Notes: generated by a model from the sequence alone, not told the origin. A DNA stretch of 64,000 nt from Ga0077555 sp050250755 (GCA_050250755.1 JBFWOB010000016.1:1-64000); one strand, 5' to 3'; shown: positions 8,289-17,645, numbered from the stretch's first letter. Numbers and translations: made by a program.

Positions 8289-8717
8289 TCAGTTCGAGCG
8301 CAGACGCCGTCCGCTTTCGTCGATGACCACCTCGCCGTCGTCCTTGGTGAAGGGGCCGATGTCGGAATTGGGCAATATGTCAAGGACCATCTCGGACGGG
8401 CGGCAAAGCCGCGTGCCCTTGGGCGTTACCACGATTGGCCGGTTGATCAGGATGGGATGCGCCAGCATGACGTCGATGATCTCGGCGTCCGACCATTTGG
8501 GGTCGTCGAGACTGAGCTCGTCATAAGGCGTCCCTTTGCGCCGGAGCAGCGCGCGCGGCGTGATGCCTATTTCCTTAATAAGCTCCACGAGCCGGTCACG
8601 GGACGGCGACGTCTTCAGGTACTCGATGATTTCCGGCTCCTCGCCGGATTGGCGGATCATGGCGAGCGTGTTGCGCGAGGTTTCGCAGGCTGGGTTGTGA
8701 TAGATCCTGATGGCCAT
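8289..8717 (-). CDS. arsC: Arsenate reductase, glutaredoxin-type
   Basis: A 142-aa protein, MAIRIYHNPACETSRNTLAM, with the catalytic Cys11 in the HNPACxTSRN motif of the ArsC/Spx thioredoxin fold. It also has NRPIVVTPKGTRLCRPSE, containing the family's conserved N-R-P and Arg residues. It reduces arsenate to arsenite using glutathione/glutaredoxin, feeding the ACR3 pump encoded just upstream. Three consecutive ATGs (8723, 8720, 8717) overlap the ACR3 stop. 8717 fits the family N-terminus, while 8723 would give an ATGA overlap. Co-transcribed with ACR3. Confidence 0.93.
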   Translation of the reverse strand: MAIRIYHNPACETSRNTLAMIRQSGEEPEIIEYLKTSPSRDRLVELIKEIGITPRALLRRKGTPYDELSLDDPKWSDAEIIDVMLAHPILINRPIVVTPKGTRLCRPSEMVLDILPNSDIGPFTKDDGEVVIDESGRRLRSN

Positions 8718-8719
8718 CA

Positions 8720-9784
8720 TCATCGTCCGCGCTGTGGATTTTGAGGTGTTGGATGTGGGCGCGCACCCGCCTCGTACCATCCCTTGGACGCACTCACGAT
8801 TTTGACGACCGACAGCATCACCGGCACTTCGATCAGCACGCCGACCACGGTTGCGAGTGCGGCGCCGGACTCGAAACCGAACAGGCTGATGGCAGCGGCA
8901 ACGGCAAGCTCGAAGAAATTGCTGGCACCAATCAGTGCCGACGGTGCCGCCACGCAATGCGCCTCGCCGGCAGCACGGTTCAGCAGATAGGCAAGTCCTG
9001 AATTGAAATAGACCTGGATCAGGATCGGCACGGCCAGCATGGCTATGATCAGCGGCTGCTCCAGGATCTGCTTGCCCTGGAAGCCAAACAGCAGGACGAG
9101 CGTCGCCAACAGAGCCACGATCGAGAGGGGCCCAAGTTTGGAGAGCAACGCATTCAATCCCGCCTCGCCGCTACTAGAAAGTATCGTGCGCCGTATGACC
9201 TGAGCAATGATCACCGGCACAACGATGTAGAGCGCGACCGAAAGCAGCAACGTCTCCCAAGGGACAGTTATCGCGGAGAGACCGAGCAGCAGCGCAACGA
9301 TCGGTGCAAAGGCGAACACCATGATGATGTCGTTGAGCGCCACCTGGCTCAGCGTGAAATGCGGCTCGCCATCGGAAAGATTGCTCCACACGAACACCAT
9401 GGCCGTGCACGGCGCAGCGGCGAGCAGGATAAGCCCGGCAATGTAGCTGCTGATCTGATCTGCGGGCAGATAGGGCCGGAACAGCCAGCCTACGAACAGC
9501 CAGCCGAGAAGTGCCATCGAGAACGGCTTCACAGCCCAGTTGATGAAGAGAGTTACGCCGATGCCGCGCCAATGCTCTTTGACTTTGGACAGCGCGGCGA
9601 AGTCGATCTTCACCAGCATCGGAATGATCATCAGCCAGATCAGCACGGCCACTGGCAGGTTGACCTTGGCGATCTCGGCGGCGCCGATGGTGTGGAATAG
9701 ACCCGGCATCATCCAGCCGAGCGCTATGCCGGCGACGATGCACAGGGCGACCCACAGGGTCAGGTAACGCTCGAAGATCGACAC
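8720..9784 (-). CDS. arsB: ACR3-family arsenite efflux permease
   Basis: A 354-aa integral membrane protein with about ten hydrophobic helices, starting MSIFERYLTLWVALCIVAGI. It carries the ACR3 signature AAPCTAMVFVWS, whose Cys is required for arsenite transport in the family. It pumps As(III) out across the inner membrane. The start is GTG at 9784: an in-frame TGA two codons upstream rules out a longer protein. The nearby ATG at 9791 is in another frame. It is transcribed divergently from arsR across a shared operator and overlaps arsC. Confidence 0.94.
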   Translation of the reverse strand: MSIFERYLTLWVALCIVAGIALGWMMPGLFHTIGAAEIAKVNLPVAVLIWLMIIPMLVKIDFAALSKVKEHWRGIGVTLFINWAVKPFSMALLGWLFVGWLFRPYLPADQISSYIAGLILLAAAPCTAMVFVWSNLSDGEPHFTLSQVALNDIIMVFAFAPIVALLLGLSAITVPWETLLLSVALYIVVPVIIAQVIRRTILSSSGEAGLNALLSKLGPLSIVALLATLVLLFGFQGKQILEQPLIIAMLAVPILIQVYFNSGLAYLLNRAAGEAHCVAAPSALIGASNFFELAVAAAISLFGFESGAALATVVGVLIEVPVMLSVVKIVSASKGWYEAGARPHPTPQNPQRGR

Positions 9785-9804
9785 CGCTCATGCTCCCGGA
9801 TTTA

Positions 9805-9828
9805 TTATTTCTATGTTTCTAGAAATAA
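9805..9828. promoter_or_regulatory. ArsR operator (perfect inverted repeat)
   Basis: Arms TTATTTCTA (9805-9813) and TAGAAATAA (9820-9828) are perfectly complementary around a 6-base spacer. The site lies in the 81-base gap between the divergent ACR3 and arsR starts, so one bound ArsR dimer could repress both. ArsR/SmtB dimers bind AT-rich imperfect repeats of this kind, and arsenite releases them. Binding is inferred from position and symmetry. Confidence 0.8.
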
Positions 9829-9865
9829 CATTGCAGCAGGTCAACCATTCTGTTATGACAATCCC

Positions 9866-10189
9866 ATGAAACTCGACGATGCCGCCGCGCGCCTCGAAGC
9901 CCTGGGCAACCCGACTCGGTTGAAAATCTACCGTGCGCTGGTCAAAGCCGGAGAGGAGGGGCTCAGCGTCGGCAAGCTGCAGTCCAAGCTCGATGTCGCG
10001 GCGTCGACGCTGTCGCATCACCTGAAGACGATGCTGATCGTCGGCCTCGTCCATCAGGAGCGGCAATCGACGACCCTCATCTGTCGCGCCAACTACGACA
10101 TCATGCGGTCGCTCGTCGACTTCCTCGTTGAGGAATGCTGCGCCGAGGGTGTGTGCCCGCCCGTCTGCGCGAAAGGCGATGCTGCCTGA
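9866..10189 (+). CDS. arsR: ArsR-family arsenite-responsive repressor
   Basis: A 107-aa winged helix-turn-helix protein: LEALGNPTRLKIYRALVKAG, then the recognition helix region LDVAASTLSHHLKTMLIVGL. The C-terminus is Cys-rich (VEECCAEGVCPPVCAKGD) with four Cys in 12 residues, a likely As(III) site. This matches the proteobacterial ArsR group whose sensor Cys lie at the C-terminal end rather than in the recognition helix. It is divergent from ACR3 and upstream of the ArsO-like gene, and probably represses both directions from the operator at 9805-9828. Confidence 0.93.
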   Translation: MKLDDAAARLEALGNPTRLKIYRALVKAGEEGLSVGKLQSKLDVAASTLSHHLKTMLIVGLVHQERQSTTLICRANYDIMRSLVDFLVEECCAEGVCPPVCAKGDAA

Positions 10190-10219
10190 TCACCCCACAC
10201 TCTCTGGAGCGATGGATCC

Positions 10220-11623
10220 ATGACCGAACCTGCGAAGACCGTTGCGATCATCGGTGCCGGTCCCATCGGGCTCGCGGCGGCCGTGCACGCGCTTGAACGC
10301 AGCCTGCATCCGATCGTTCTGGAAGCCGGGACGGAGGCTGGTCATGCAATCCGGCAGTGGACCCACGTGCGCATGTTCTCGCCGTGGGAGTACAATATCG
10401 ACAACGCCGCGGAACGCCTGCTGACAGCAACGGGCTGGAACGCGCCTGATCCGGCGTCCTATCCGACAGGCGGCGATCTCATCGCGCACTACATCGAGCC
10501 CCTGGCGACACGCACGGCGCTCAAGCATCACATCAGGACATCCGCACGCGTGACAGGCATCAGCCGCGTCGCGTTCGACAAGGTCAAAAGCAAGGGGCGT
10601 GCGGCCGCGCCGTTCCAGATCCGCTACCGGAACGGTAAGGGTCTAGAGACGCTTGAGGCCGATGCCGTGATCGATGCATCGGGCACGTGGTTCTCGCCTG
10701 GCCTTGCGGGCGTCAATGGCTTGGCCGCGATCGGTGAAGCCGAGCAGTCATCCCGCATTGCTTACGGCATGCCGGATGTGCTGGGAGCACACCGCGGTCG
10801 CTATGCCGGCAAGACCGTAGCAGTGCTTGGCGCCGGTCACTCGGCGATCGGCACCTTGATCGATCTCGTGCACTTGAAGGACGAGGTGCCGGGTACGTCA
10901 GTCATCTGGCTTCTGCGTGGCGACAGACCCGAAAAGGCCTTTGGTGGCGGCCCCAATGACAAGCTCGCCGCGCGTGGGGAACTCGGCTCGACCCTCGCCC
11001 GGCTCGTATCGGCAGGCCGGCTGCAGGTCGAGACGGGTTTTGGGATTACGCATCTCACCGAGAAGGGCGGCCACCTGCGCATCGGTGCGGGCTCGGCCTG
11101 TTGCGGCAGGCATGTGATGGCGGATGAGCTGATCGTGGCGACCGGGTTTCGTCCCGATCTCGGTTTCCTCTCCGAGCTGAGACTCTCGCTTGACCCGGCG
11201 CTCGACTGCCCGACAGCCTTAGCGCCCCTGATCGATCCCAACGAGCATAGCTGCGGCACCGTCCGCCCGCATGGCGCCCGCGAACTCGCTCACGCCGAGC
11301 CGGGCTTCTACATCGCCGGGATGAAGACCTACGGCCGTGCGCCCACATTCCTGATGCTCACCGGCTACGAGCAGGTCCGTTCCATCGTTGCCGATATTGC
11401 CGGAGACAAGGAAGCAGCGACGCGTGTCGAGCTGGTCCTGCCGGAAACGGGCGTCTGCTCGCGTTCGCCCCTCGAGGCCGCGCAAGGCTGCTGCGGCGGG
11501 CTGCCCAAGCAGGACGAAAGCGCCTGCTGCGCGGCAGATGAGACAGCGAAGGCGGATGGCAAATCGGGCTGCGGTTGTGGCAGTACCCCGCAAGAGCAAA
11601 CCGCCGCAGCGTGCTGCGGCTAG
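10220..11623 (+). CDS. arsO: ArsO-like FAD/NAD(P)H flavoprotein with Cys-rich tail
   Basis: A 467-aa flavoprotein with an N-terminal FAD motif (VAIIGAGPIGLAAAVHALE, residues 9-27) and a second nucleotide-binding motif VAVLGAGHSAIGTLID near residue 200, then ATGFRPDLGF. This is the architecture of two-domain flavin monooxygenases such as the ArsO proteins of arsenic operons. The last 60 residues contain repeated CC and CGCG clusters (QGCCGGLPK, SACCAADE, GCGCGST, ACCG), a probable metalloid-binding tail. It starts 30 bases after arsR, in one operon. The substrate in ArsO proteins is not firmly settled, so the symbol is provisional. Confidence 0.75.
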   Translation: MTEPAKTVAIIGAGPIGLAAAVHALERSLHPIVLEAGTEAGHAIRQWTHVRMFSPWEYNIDNAAERLLTATGWNAPDPASYPTGGDLIAHYIEPLATRTALKHHIRTSARVTGISRVAFDKVKSKGRAAAPFQIRYRNGKGLETLEADAVIDASGTWFSPGLAGVNGLAAIGEAEQSSRIAYGMPDVLGAHRGRYAGKTVAVLGAGHSAIGTLIDLVHLKDEVPGTSVIWLLRGDRPEKAFGGGPNDKLAARGELGSTLARLVSAGRLQVETGFGITHLTEKGGHLRIGAGSACCGRHVMADELIVATGFRPDLGFLSELRLSLDPALDCPTALAPLIDPNEHSCGTVRPHGARELAHAEPGFYIAGMKTYGRAPTFLMLTGYEQVRSIVADIAGDKEAATRVELVLPETGVCSRSPLEAAQGCCGGLPKQDESACCAADETAKADGKSGCGCGSTPQEQTAAACCG

Positions 11624-11666
11624 ACGTTCACATCTCAGCACCCATCATCCACTGCATAACGACCGC

Positions 11667-12869
11667 ATGAAGCTTCAGGGAAAAGCATTGGTCGCCGCCA
11701 TGTGCGTCGGCCAAATCGGCAATCTTCTGCCGCATGTCGCCGTGCCGGCCGTCATGGCGCAGCATCTGATGCCTCAGTGGCACCTTAGCGCCACCGAGGC
11801 GGGTATGATGGCGAGTTCATTTGCATTCGGGTACATGGTTGCCGTTCCCGTTCTCACAACGCTTACCGATCGTATCGATGCACGCCGCATCCTGATCATC
11901 GGATCGGCATTGTCCGGCCTCGCCACGCTAGGGTTTGGGTTCTTCGCCCACGATCTCCTCTCGGCCATTCTCTGGTGGACCTTGGCGGGTATCGGTTTCG
12001 CAGGTGCCTACATGCCGGGCCTCAAGGCGCTCACCGATCGGATGGGTCCGGGCGATTCATCGCGCAGCGTCACGCTCTACACGTCAAGCTTCTCATTCGG
12101 CGTCGGCATCTCATTCCTCGTGGCCCAGCTTGCGGCGGACATGCTCGGCTGGCGATGGGCCTTTTTCCTGACTGGCGTCGGGCCTGTTCTCATGTTGCTT
12201 GCGTGCTGGGCGATGGAGCCGGTTACGCTAACGCCAACAACGGCGCCGCTGCTCGATTTCCGTCCCGTCCTTCGCAACCGGTCCGCACTTGGCTATATCC
12301 TCGGCTACGGCCTGCATTGCTTCGAACTCTACGGCATGCGCACCTGGATCGTGGCGTTCTGGACCTTCGTCGTTGCGCACAATGGTGGAGCAGCTCCGCT
12401 CGGCCCACTTGCCGTCAGCGTGCTGGTCAGCCTGATGGCCTTTCCGGCGAGCATTATCGGCAACGAGCTTGCTCTGAAGCACGGCCGACATCGGGCGATC
12501 AGTTGGGTCATGCTGGCTTCCGCAGCAACGGGGCTGCTCATCGGTTTCCTGGCCGGGGCCAGTCCGTGGATTTTGCTCGTGCTGCTTGCAATCTACAGCT
12601 TCACGGTGCCGGCCGACTCCGGCGCTCTGACATCAGGCATGACGACCAGTGCCGCCCCCAGTCAGAGAGGAGCCACGATGGCAGTTCATTCGACCGTTGG
12701 CTTCGGGCTCTCGGCCGTGGGTGCGTGGGCGATGGGCGCGGCCATCGATCTTGCCGGTGGGCCCGGCGCGCAGTCCGGCTGGCTTGCCGGATTTGCGCTT
12801 ATGGCGTGCTCGATCGCACTTGGCCCCTTCGTTCTCCGTTGGTCGAGAAGGGCTGGCAGGCAATCGTGA
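11667..12869 (+). CDS. MFS transporter of the arsenic operon
   Basis: A 400-aa protein with about twelve hydrophobic segments. It has the MFS loop 2-3 region (TLTDRIDARRILIIGSALSG) with the D-R pair of motif A, and GWRWAFFLTGVGPVLMLLAC in the middle. The start at 11667 (MKLQGKALVAAMCVGQIGNL) was chosen because 93 residues encoded upstream in frame are antisense-like and overlap the preceding gene. It follows arsO by 43 bases and is probably the last operon gene. MFS exporters for organic or trivalent arsenicals are known in ars clusters, but the substrate here is unknown. Confidence 0.85.
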   Translation: MKLQGKALVAAMCVGQIGNLLPHVAVPAVMAQHLMPQWHLSATEAGMMASSFAFGYMVAVPVLTTLTDRIDARRILIIGSALSGLATLGFGFFAHDLLSAILWWTLAGIGFAGAYMPGLKALTDRMGPGDSSRSVTLYTSSFSFGVGISFLVAQLAADMLGWRWAFFLTGVGPVLMLLACWAMEPVTLTPTTAPLLDFRPVLRNRSALGYILGYGLHCFELYGMRTWIVAFWTFVVAHNGGAAPLGPLAVSVLVSLMAFPASIIGNELALKHGRHRAISWVMLASAATGLLIGFLAGASPWILLVLLAIYSFTVPADSGALTSGMTTSAAPSQRGATMAVHSTVGFGLSAVGAWAMGAAIDLAGGPGAQSGWLAGFALMACSIALGPFVLRWSRRAGRQS

Positions 12870-13032
12870 CGAGAACGCGTTCCCGAAGAAGGTTTGCCAT
12901 GTCGGCTTCTGACCCATCGCGGCCGGGGTCTCATGTCCGCTCTCTTGGGATCAACTTACTCGCCGATTATATCATTGCTGACCCATAATGCGCGCCGGAC
13001 GCGCGAAAGTGCAGTTGAGCAGGGGAGATGCC

Positions 13033-13614
13033 ATGCCCATTGTCAATCTGGCTGAGAAGCGTCGGCTGGCGGCCGCGGAACGGGCGCTTGTGAGGCTTGG
13101 CTTCATTATGGGCCGCGGCGGACGCTGGCTGTCGCCGCTTGAGATCGTCGTTGCGGCAATATTCCGGCACGTGGGGGCGGAGGCCATGGCGCCGTTGCCG
13201 GACCCGGATGCCGTGGACTACGCGAGCCGGGTGCAGCTGCAGATGGCAGGGAAGCGGTTCACGCAATGGCTGGACGGGGCGCCGATCACCGACGCGGCGT
13301 CCGTTCTGCAGAATCTCGGCGCCGTGTACGACGGAAAGGATTGGTCACCCCTTGCTCGCTTGCCATTACCGGAGCTCGAGGCGATGGGGGACATTTTTGC
13401 CGGCCAGTTGAGCATAGAGATGTGCGAAACCGCGAGCCACCTTGGCCCGGATGATCCGCTGTCTGAGGAAATTGACACTCTGCTGCACCAGTATGAAGCC
13501 GTTCGGTACACCGTTGCGGAGCAAGAGCAGCGCAAACGCAAGGACGCGGGAATTATGTCTTACCGCGATTTCCTGCGTTATGGCCTTGAAGGCGGGGAGA
13601 TGGATCGGAAGTAA
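13033..13614 (+). CDS. Hypothetical protein, 193 aa
   Basis: Begins MPIVNLAEKRRLAAAERALV and is mostly helical and acidic towards the end (DPLSEEIDTLLHQYEAVRYT; EQEQRKRKDAG). The ATG at 13033 follows an AGGGGAG ribosome site by about 6 bases, better than the in-frame ATG at 12988. An AT-rich stretch upstream (12950-12985) may hold its promoter. No family recognised. It is transcribed rightward before the helicase gene but separated from it by 438 bases. Confidence 0.65.
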   Translation: MPIVNLAEKRRLAAAERALVRLGFIMGRGGRWLSPLEIVVAAIFRHVGAEAMAPLPDPDAVDYASRVQLQMAGKRFTQWLDGAPITDAASVLQNLGAVYDGKDWSPLARLPLPELEAMGDIFAGQLSIEMCETASHLGPDDPLSEEIDTLLHQYEAVRYTVAEQEQRKRKDAGIMSYRDFLRYGLEGGEMDRK

Positions 13615-14052
13615 GGACGCGCCAGGTTCCTTGGAGCTAGCTGAACGAATTGTGCATTTGCGTGGGTTATGACTGCCGCTGGAACTGGTTTCGATGTCTG
13701 GGTTCGGATGCTGCCACCGACGCGGTTCCTTGTGGTTCAGGCAATCGTCGTCCTGCTGCTGGTGATGGCCGGGAGGAAGCGCCGGCCTTGAGAAGTGGCG
13801 ATCGACGCCTTCGTGTTGATGGCAGCGTCGATGATCCGCCACGCACAATTGGAGCCTGTGGATGCGTATCCGCGGATGCTGCACGTTGGCATCGTAAAAC
13901 TCTTAGTACCGACCTTTCCGGTCTCATTGACCGGTTGTTTCTCTGGCTATTGGGTTTACCGTGGCCTTTCCTGCGTGTTGGGCATCGCCAAACGGACGAT
14001 GCTTCATGGAGGCTTGGTGCCGCCGAACGAATCATGATCAACGTGTCCGCAA
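13615..14052. other. Intergenic, no supported gene
   Basis: Several overlapping frames exist in all phases but none has domain-like segments or a ribosome site. It may be decayed sequence between two accessory genes. No repeat or RNA gene seen. Confidence 0.4.
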
Positions 14053-16152
14053 ATGTCTTCGAAGCGGATGGGCATGGCGGGCACTTCCTACCTTGCGGAT
14101 CTCAATCCGGCGCAGCGGCGCGCCGTCGAGCACGGCGTCGCGGCAGGCTCCCATGTCACAGGGCCGTTATTGGTCATCGCCGGGGCCGGCTCGGGCAAGA
14201 CTAACACGCTGGCCCATCGTGTCGCCCACTTGCTCGTCCATGGCGCCGATCCCGGCCGCATCCTGCTTTTGACGTTTTCCCGCCGGGCGGCCGCTGAAAT
14301 GGAGCGCCGGGCCGAGCGCATTGTCGCTGCCACACGTGGTCAGACTTCAGTGTCAGGCCGAAGCCCCATCATGTGGTCAGGAACATTCCACGCCGTTGGC
14401 GCGCGGCTCCTGCGGATGTACGCAGCGTCGATTGGCCTTAATCCAGGCTTCACCATCCACGACCGCGAGGATTCCGCGGACCTCATCAATCTGGTCCGTC
14501 ACGAGCTCAGACTCTCCGAAAAAGAAAAGCGCTTTCCGCTGAAGGCCACGTGCCTCGCCGTCTATTCAAGGGCCGTCAATGCCGCCGAACCGCTGGACGT
14601 CGTGCTGAGGAAGCACTTCCCATGGTGCGCCGAGTGGGAGAACGATCTGTGTGGGCTGTTCGAGGCCTATGTGGAGGCCAAGCAGACGCAGCACGTGCTC
14701 GACTACGATGACCTGCTGCTCTACTGGGGCGAACTCATGCAGGTGCCGGAGCTTGCAGACGAGATCGGCGCGCTGTTCGATCATGTGCTGGTGGACGAAT
14801 ACCAGGACACCAATGCGCTGCAAGCGTCGATCCTGCACGGCCTCAAGCCTGACGGCTCCGGGCTGACGGTGGTCGGCGACGATGCGCAAGCGATCTACGG
14901 GTTCCGCGCCGCATCGGTGCGCAACATCCTGGATTTTCCGAACCGGTTCCAGCCACCGGCCACGATTGTGACCCTGGAGCAGAACTATCGCTCAACCGGA
15001 CCCATCCTTGCCGCGTCCAACGCCGTCATCGGCCTTGCGCGCGAGCGGTTCACCAAGGATCTCTACTCGGACCGGATATCTGGCGAGAAGCCGGCGCTCA
15101 TCTCCGTCCAAGACGACCTCGCGCAGGTCAACTGCATCGTCACGACGATCCTTGAGAACCGGGAAGCGGGGATACCGCTGAAGGAGCAGGCCGTGCTGTT
15201 CCGCACGGCCAGTCACAGCGCCATGCTGGAAATTGAGCTCACCCGGCGCAACGTCCCGTTCGTCAAGTTCGGCGGGCTGAAGTTCATCGAGGCGGCGCAC
15301 GTCAAGGATCTCTTGGCCGTGCTCCGCTGGGCTGAGAACCCGTCCGACCGCGTGACCGGCTTCCGTGTCATCCAGCTCCTCGAGGGGGTTGGCCCGGGGA
15401 CGGCCGGCAAGGTGCTCGACGGCATGGCGGGGCGCTCACCCACCGATGCCCTTGCCCTGTTCCGGCCACCGGCCAAGGCGGTGGACCAATGGCGCGAACT
15501 CGTTGGGCTGATGCGGAGCCTGATCGGTCAGGGGCCGCAATGGCCCACCGATTTCGACCTCGCTCGGCAATGGTATCAGCCGCACCTCGAGCATCGCTAT
15601 CCGGATGCAGTAGTGCGCGCGGGTGACCTCGAGCAACTGCACCGTATTGCGGCCGGTTATCCAACACGCGCGCGCTTCCTGACCGACCTCACCCTCGACC
15701 CGCCGAACGCCACGAGCGACGAATCCGGGGTGCCGACGCGCGACGAGGACTATCTGATCCTCTCCACCATCCATTCGGCCAAGGGCCAGGAGTGGAAGGC
15801 GGTGTTCGTGCTGAATGTGGTCGATGGCTGCATCCCCTCCGACCTGGGCACGGGCTCAGCGGAGGACATCGAGGAGGAGCGGCGCCTTCTCTACGTCGCC
15901 ATGACACGGGCGAAGGATCACCTGAGCCTCATGGTGCCGCACCGCTTCTACGTCACCCAGCAGGCGAAATCCGGCGATAAGCATCTCTATGCCTCGCGCT
16001 CGCGGTTCATTCCGGCCGCCATCACGGGGCATTTTGATCAACAATCCTGGCCCCGGAGAGTGCGCGCACCTCACGCGGGCACCCCCACGAGCGGCGTTAC
16101 GGTTGACCTCGCTGCACGCCTGCGGGGACGCTGGCGCCAGACGGGATCGTGA
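14053..16152 (+). CDS. UvrD/PcrA-like superfamily 1 helicase
   Basis: A 699-aa protein with the full SF1A motif set: Q motif LNPAQRRAVE (17-26), Walker A AGAGSGKT (43-50), motif Ia LTFSRRAAAEM, motif II DEYQDTNALQ, motif III VGDDAQAIYGFR, motif IV EQNYRST, motif V LSTIHSAKGQEW and motif VI YVAMTRAKDHL. It would be a 3'-5' DNA translocase and helicase, acting in repair or element replication. All ATPase residues are present. It is an extra, element-type copy: it lies among unknown accessory genes rather than in a housekeeping context. The start at 14053 is uncertain by a few codons (three Met in the first eight). Confidence 0.93.
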   Translation: MSSKRMGMAGTSYLADLNPAQRRAVEHGVAAGSHVTGPLLVIAGAGSGKTNTLAHRVAHLLVHGADPGRILLLTFSRRAAAEMERRAERIVAATRGQTSVSGRSPIMWSGTFHAVGARLLRMYAASIGLNPGFTIHDREDSADLINLVRHELRLSEKEKRFPLKATCLAVYSRAVNAAEPLDVVLRKHFPWCAEWENDLCGLFEAYVEAKQTQHVLDYDDLLLYWGELMQVPELADEIGALFDHVLVDEYQDTNALQASILHGLKPDGSGLTVVGDDAQAIYGFRAASVRNILDFPNRFQPPATIVTLEQNYRSTGPILAASNAVIGLARERFTKDLYSDRISGEKPALISVQDDLAQVNCIVTTILENREAGIPLKEQAVLFRTASHSAMLEIELTRRNVPFVKFGGLKFIEAAHVKDLLAVLRWAENPSDRVTGFRVIQLLEGVGPGTAGKVLDGMAGRSPTDALALFRPPAKAVDQWRELVGLMRSLIGQGPQWPTDFDLARQWYQPHLEHRYPDAVVRAGDLEQLHRIAAGYPTRARFLTDLTLDPPNATSDESGVPTRDEDYLILSTIHSAKGQEWKAVFVLNVVDGCIPSDLGTGSAEDIEEERRLLYVAMTRAKDHLSLMVPHRFYVTQQAKSGDKHLYASRSRFIPAAITGHFDQQSWPRRVRAPHAGTPTSGVTVDLAARLRGRWRQTGS

Positions 16153-16388
16153 TGCACGGCGTAGGCGGACGGGCATGAGGGGTGCCCAGTCATTCGGAAG
16201 CGTTGGCACGTTTTTCCGTCCGTCGGATGGGCATTTTTCGGATAGCGGCAGGAGGCAAAGCGGGAGCGCCGTCGCGCGCCTTCGATGCGCGCAGATGACC
16301 CGAAACGGAAGTTCACCCCGCATTCGGATGTTCGTGCGAGAGGCCCGGCAAGGGTACAATCATCAGGGGCTAATCCGGATATACCCTC

Positions 16389-16652
16389 ATGCATCTTAAA
16401 TTCAAAAAGTGGTCTTTGGTAATTCTGCTGATTACAGCCTTTACATTTTCGCGGATAATGTTTGCATTCATCAATGACCCCGAGGGCCCGAATCTTCTCG
16501 TCGTTACTGTGATGGCCGCTGTCATCTACCTCATATCTTCGGCAATCTATCTCTCAAATGTCTACCCGTCGCTCACAGGGCTCAACAGAATCTCGGCCGC
16601 GATTTTCATCCAGATACTCGTTGCAACGTGCTTTCACTTGGGGTTGCGCTGA
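16389..16652 (+). CDS. Small integral membrane protein
   Basis: An 87-aa protein with three predicted membrane helices (about residues 8-28, 36-55 and 67-85) and a basic N-terminus, MHLKFKKWSLVILLITAFTF. The DNA is markedly less GC-rich than both neighbours, which suggests separate acquisition. No family recognised. The gene stands alone between the helicase and a 349-base spacer. Confidence 0.65.
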   Translation: MHLKFKKWSLVILLITAFTFSRIMFAFINDPEGPNLLVVTVMAAVIYLISSAIYLSNVYPSLTGLNRISAAIFIQILVATCFHLGLR

Positions 16653-17001
16653 GGGGTCGCATGATATGCGTGCCTTGGCGACCGCTGTTGGTCCATTGCG
16701 CTAGGTGAAGTGCGGTTGGTGACCGGCCGTTGCGACCGAGGTCCCCGGTGGGCGCTGGCTCCGGCAACCTTGCTCAAGCCAGACAAAGTGTTCGCTCCCC
16801 AAGGTCGAGCAGCCATCTCATTCCGGCGGTTTTTGAATGGAGGGATAGATGCCGGCGACGCCGGCTTCCACTGCGAAGCTTCGGTGCTATAGCAGGGCGG
16901 CCGCCCGCTGCATCATCACTGCACTCTCGTTGGGCACACTGTATTGCCCACGCAGGCACCGCGGCGCAGGCTCTTGGGACACCAGCAACCAAGGAGGCGC
17001 C
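16653..17001. other. Intergenic leader before 17002 gene
   Basis: No supported gene. The right end carries a strong AAGGAGG ribosome site for the following gene. Confidence 0.45.
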
Positions 17002-17616
17002 ATGGATCAACCCAAACCACCGCGTGGCGATGTCTACGCACCCGTCAACCGCTACAAGCAGCCCGGCGACAGCAAACCCATCTTCTCGGGGCATCTCTCG
17101 AAACCCGGCGACGAGGCCAAGCTGCCCTTCGCGCTTTGGGCGTTCGCCTATGAGCACACCGACAAGACCACCGGCGAGCTCGTGAAGCGCACAGGCTACT
17201 CCGGCTCGATCAACGGCGTTGCCGCCAACATTCCCGCCGACGACCAGATCGCCGCGTTGCTCGCGCCCGCCTACGGAGCCGATGTTACCATCGCCGGCCT
17301 CACCTTGCGTCCCGGCCAAATCATCCTCTTCCACAACGAGTTCAAGGCCGAGGCGCCGGAGAAGGATCGCCCGCATCTCCACGGCTGGTGCAATCCCACC
17401 GACGGCACGCCGCCGTTCCAGGTGCATCCCTGGATCAGGCAGTTCGAGGACAGCGGCCGGCCGTATCTTTCAGGCGCCACCCAATATCCCCTGCCCGGTA
17501 CGTCCGAGCGCGAGCAGCAGGATGCCGTCGCCGCCATGGACGACCTCGTGCGCGATGGCTTGGTCACGAAAGGTATCCCTGAAAAGCGCAAAGGGCGCGG
17601 CAGCCGCGACGCATGA
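17002..17616 (+). CDS. Hypothetical element protein, 204 aa
   Basis: Starts MDQPKPPRGDVYAPVNRYKQ after a strong AAGGAGG at 16991-16997, which decides the start. The middle has EHTDKTTGELVKRTGYSGSI and later RPHLHGWCNPTDG, followed by VHPWIRQFEDSGRPYLSG. A His-x-His and a conserved-looking Trp/Cys segment are visible, but no known catalytic pattern. The tail is Lys/Arg-rich. The type is common in rhizobial plasmid accessory regions, but I cannot name a family. A GC-rich hairpin follows the stop. Confidence 0.65.
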   Translation: MDQPKPPRGDVYAPVNRYKQPGDSKPIFSGHLSKPGDEAKLPFALWAFAYEHTDKTTGELVKRTGYSGSINGVAANIPADDQIAALLAPAYGADVTIAGLTLRPGQIILFHNEFKAEAPEKDRPHLHGWCNPTDGTPPFQVHPWIRQFEDSGRPYLSGATQYPLPGTSEREQQDAVAAMDDLVRDGLVTKGIPEKRKGRGSRDA

Positions 17617-17627
17617 TTTGGGCCGCC

Positions 17628-17645
17628 CCCGCCCTCGCGGGCGGG
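17628..17645 (+). terminator. Possible hairpin terminator
   Basis: Arms CCCGCCC (17628-17634) and GGGCGGG (17639-17645) pair perfectly around TCGC, 12 bases after the stop of the 204-aa gene. There is no T-run after it, so it may be only a transcript-stabilising hairpin or chance pairing in GC-rich DNA. Confidence 0.3.

Noticed and set aside
11975..12988. 337-codon frame overlapping the MFS transporter
   Set aside because: Different phase across a clear membrane protein; composition Arg/Gly/His-rich.
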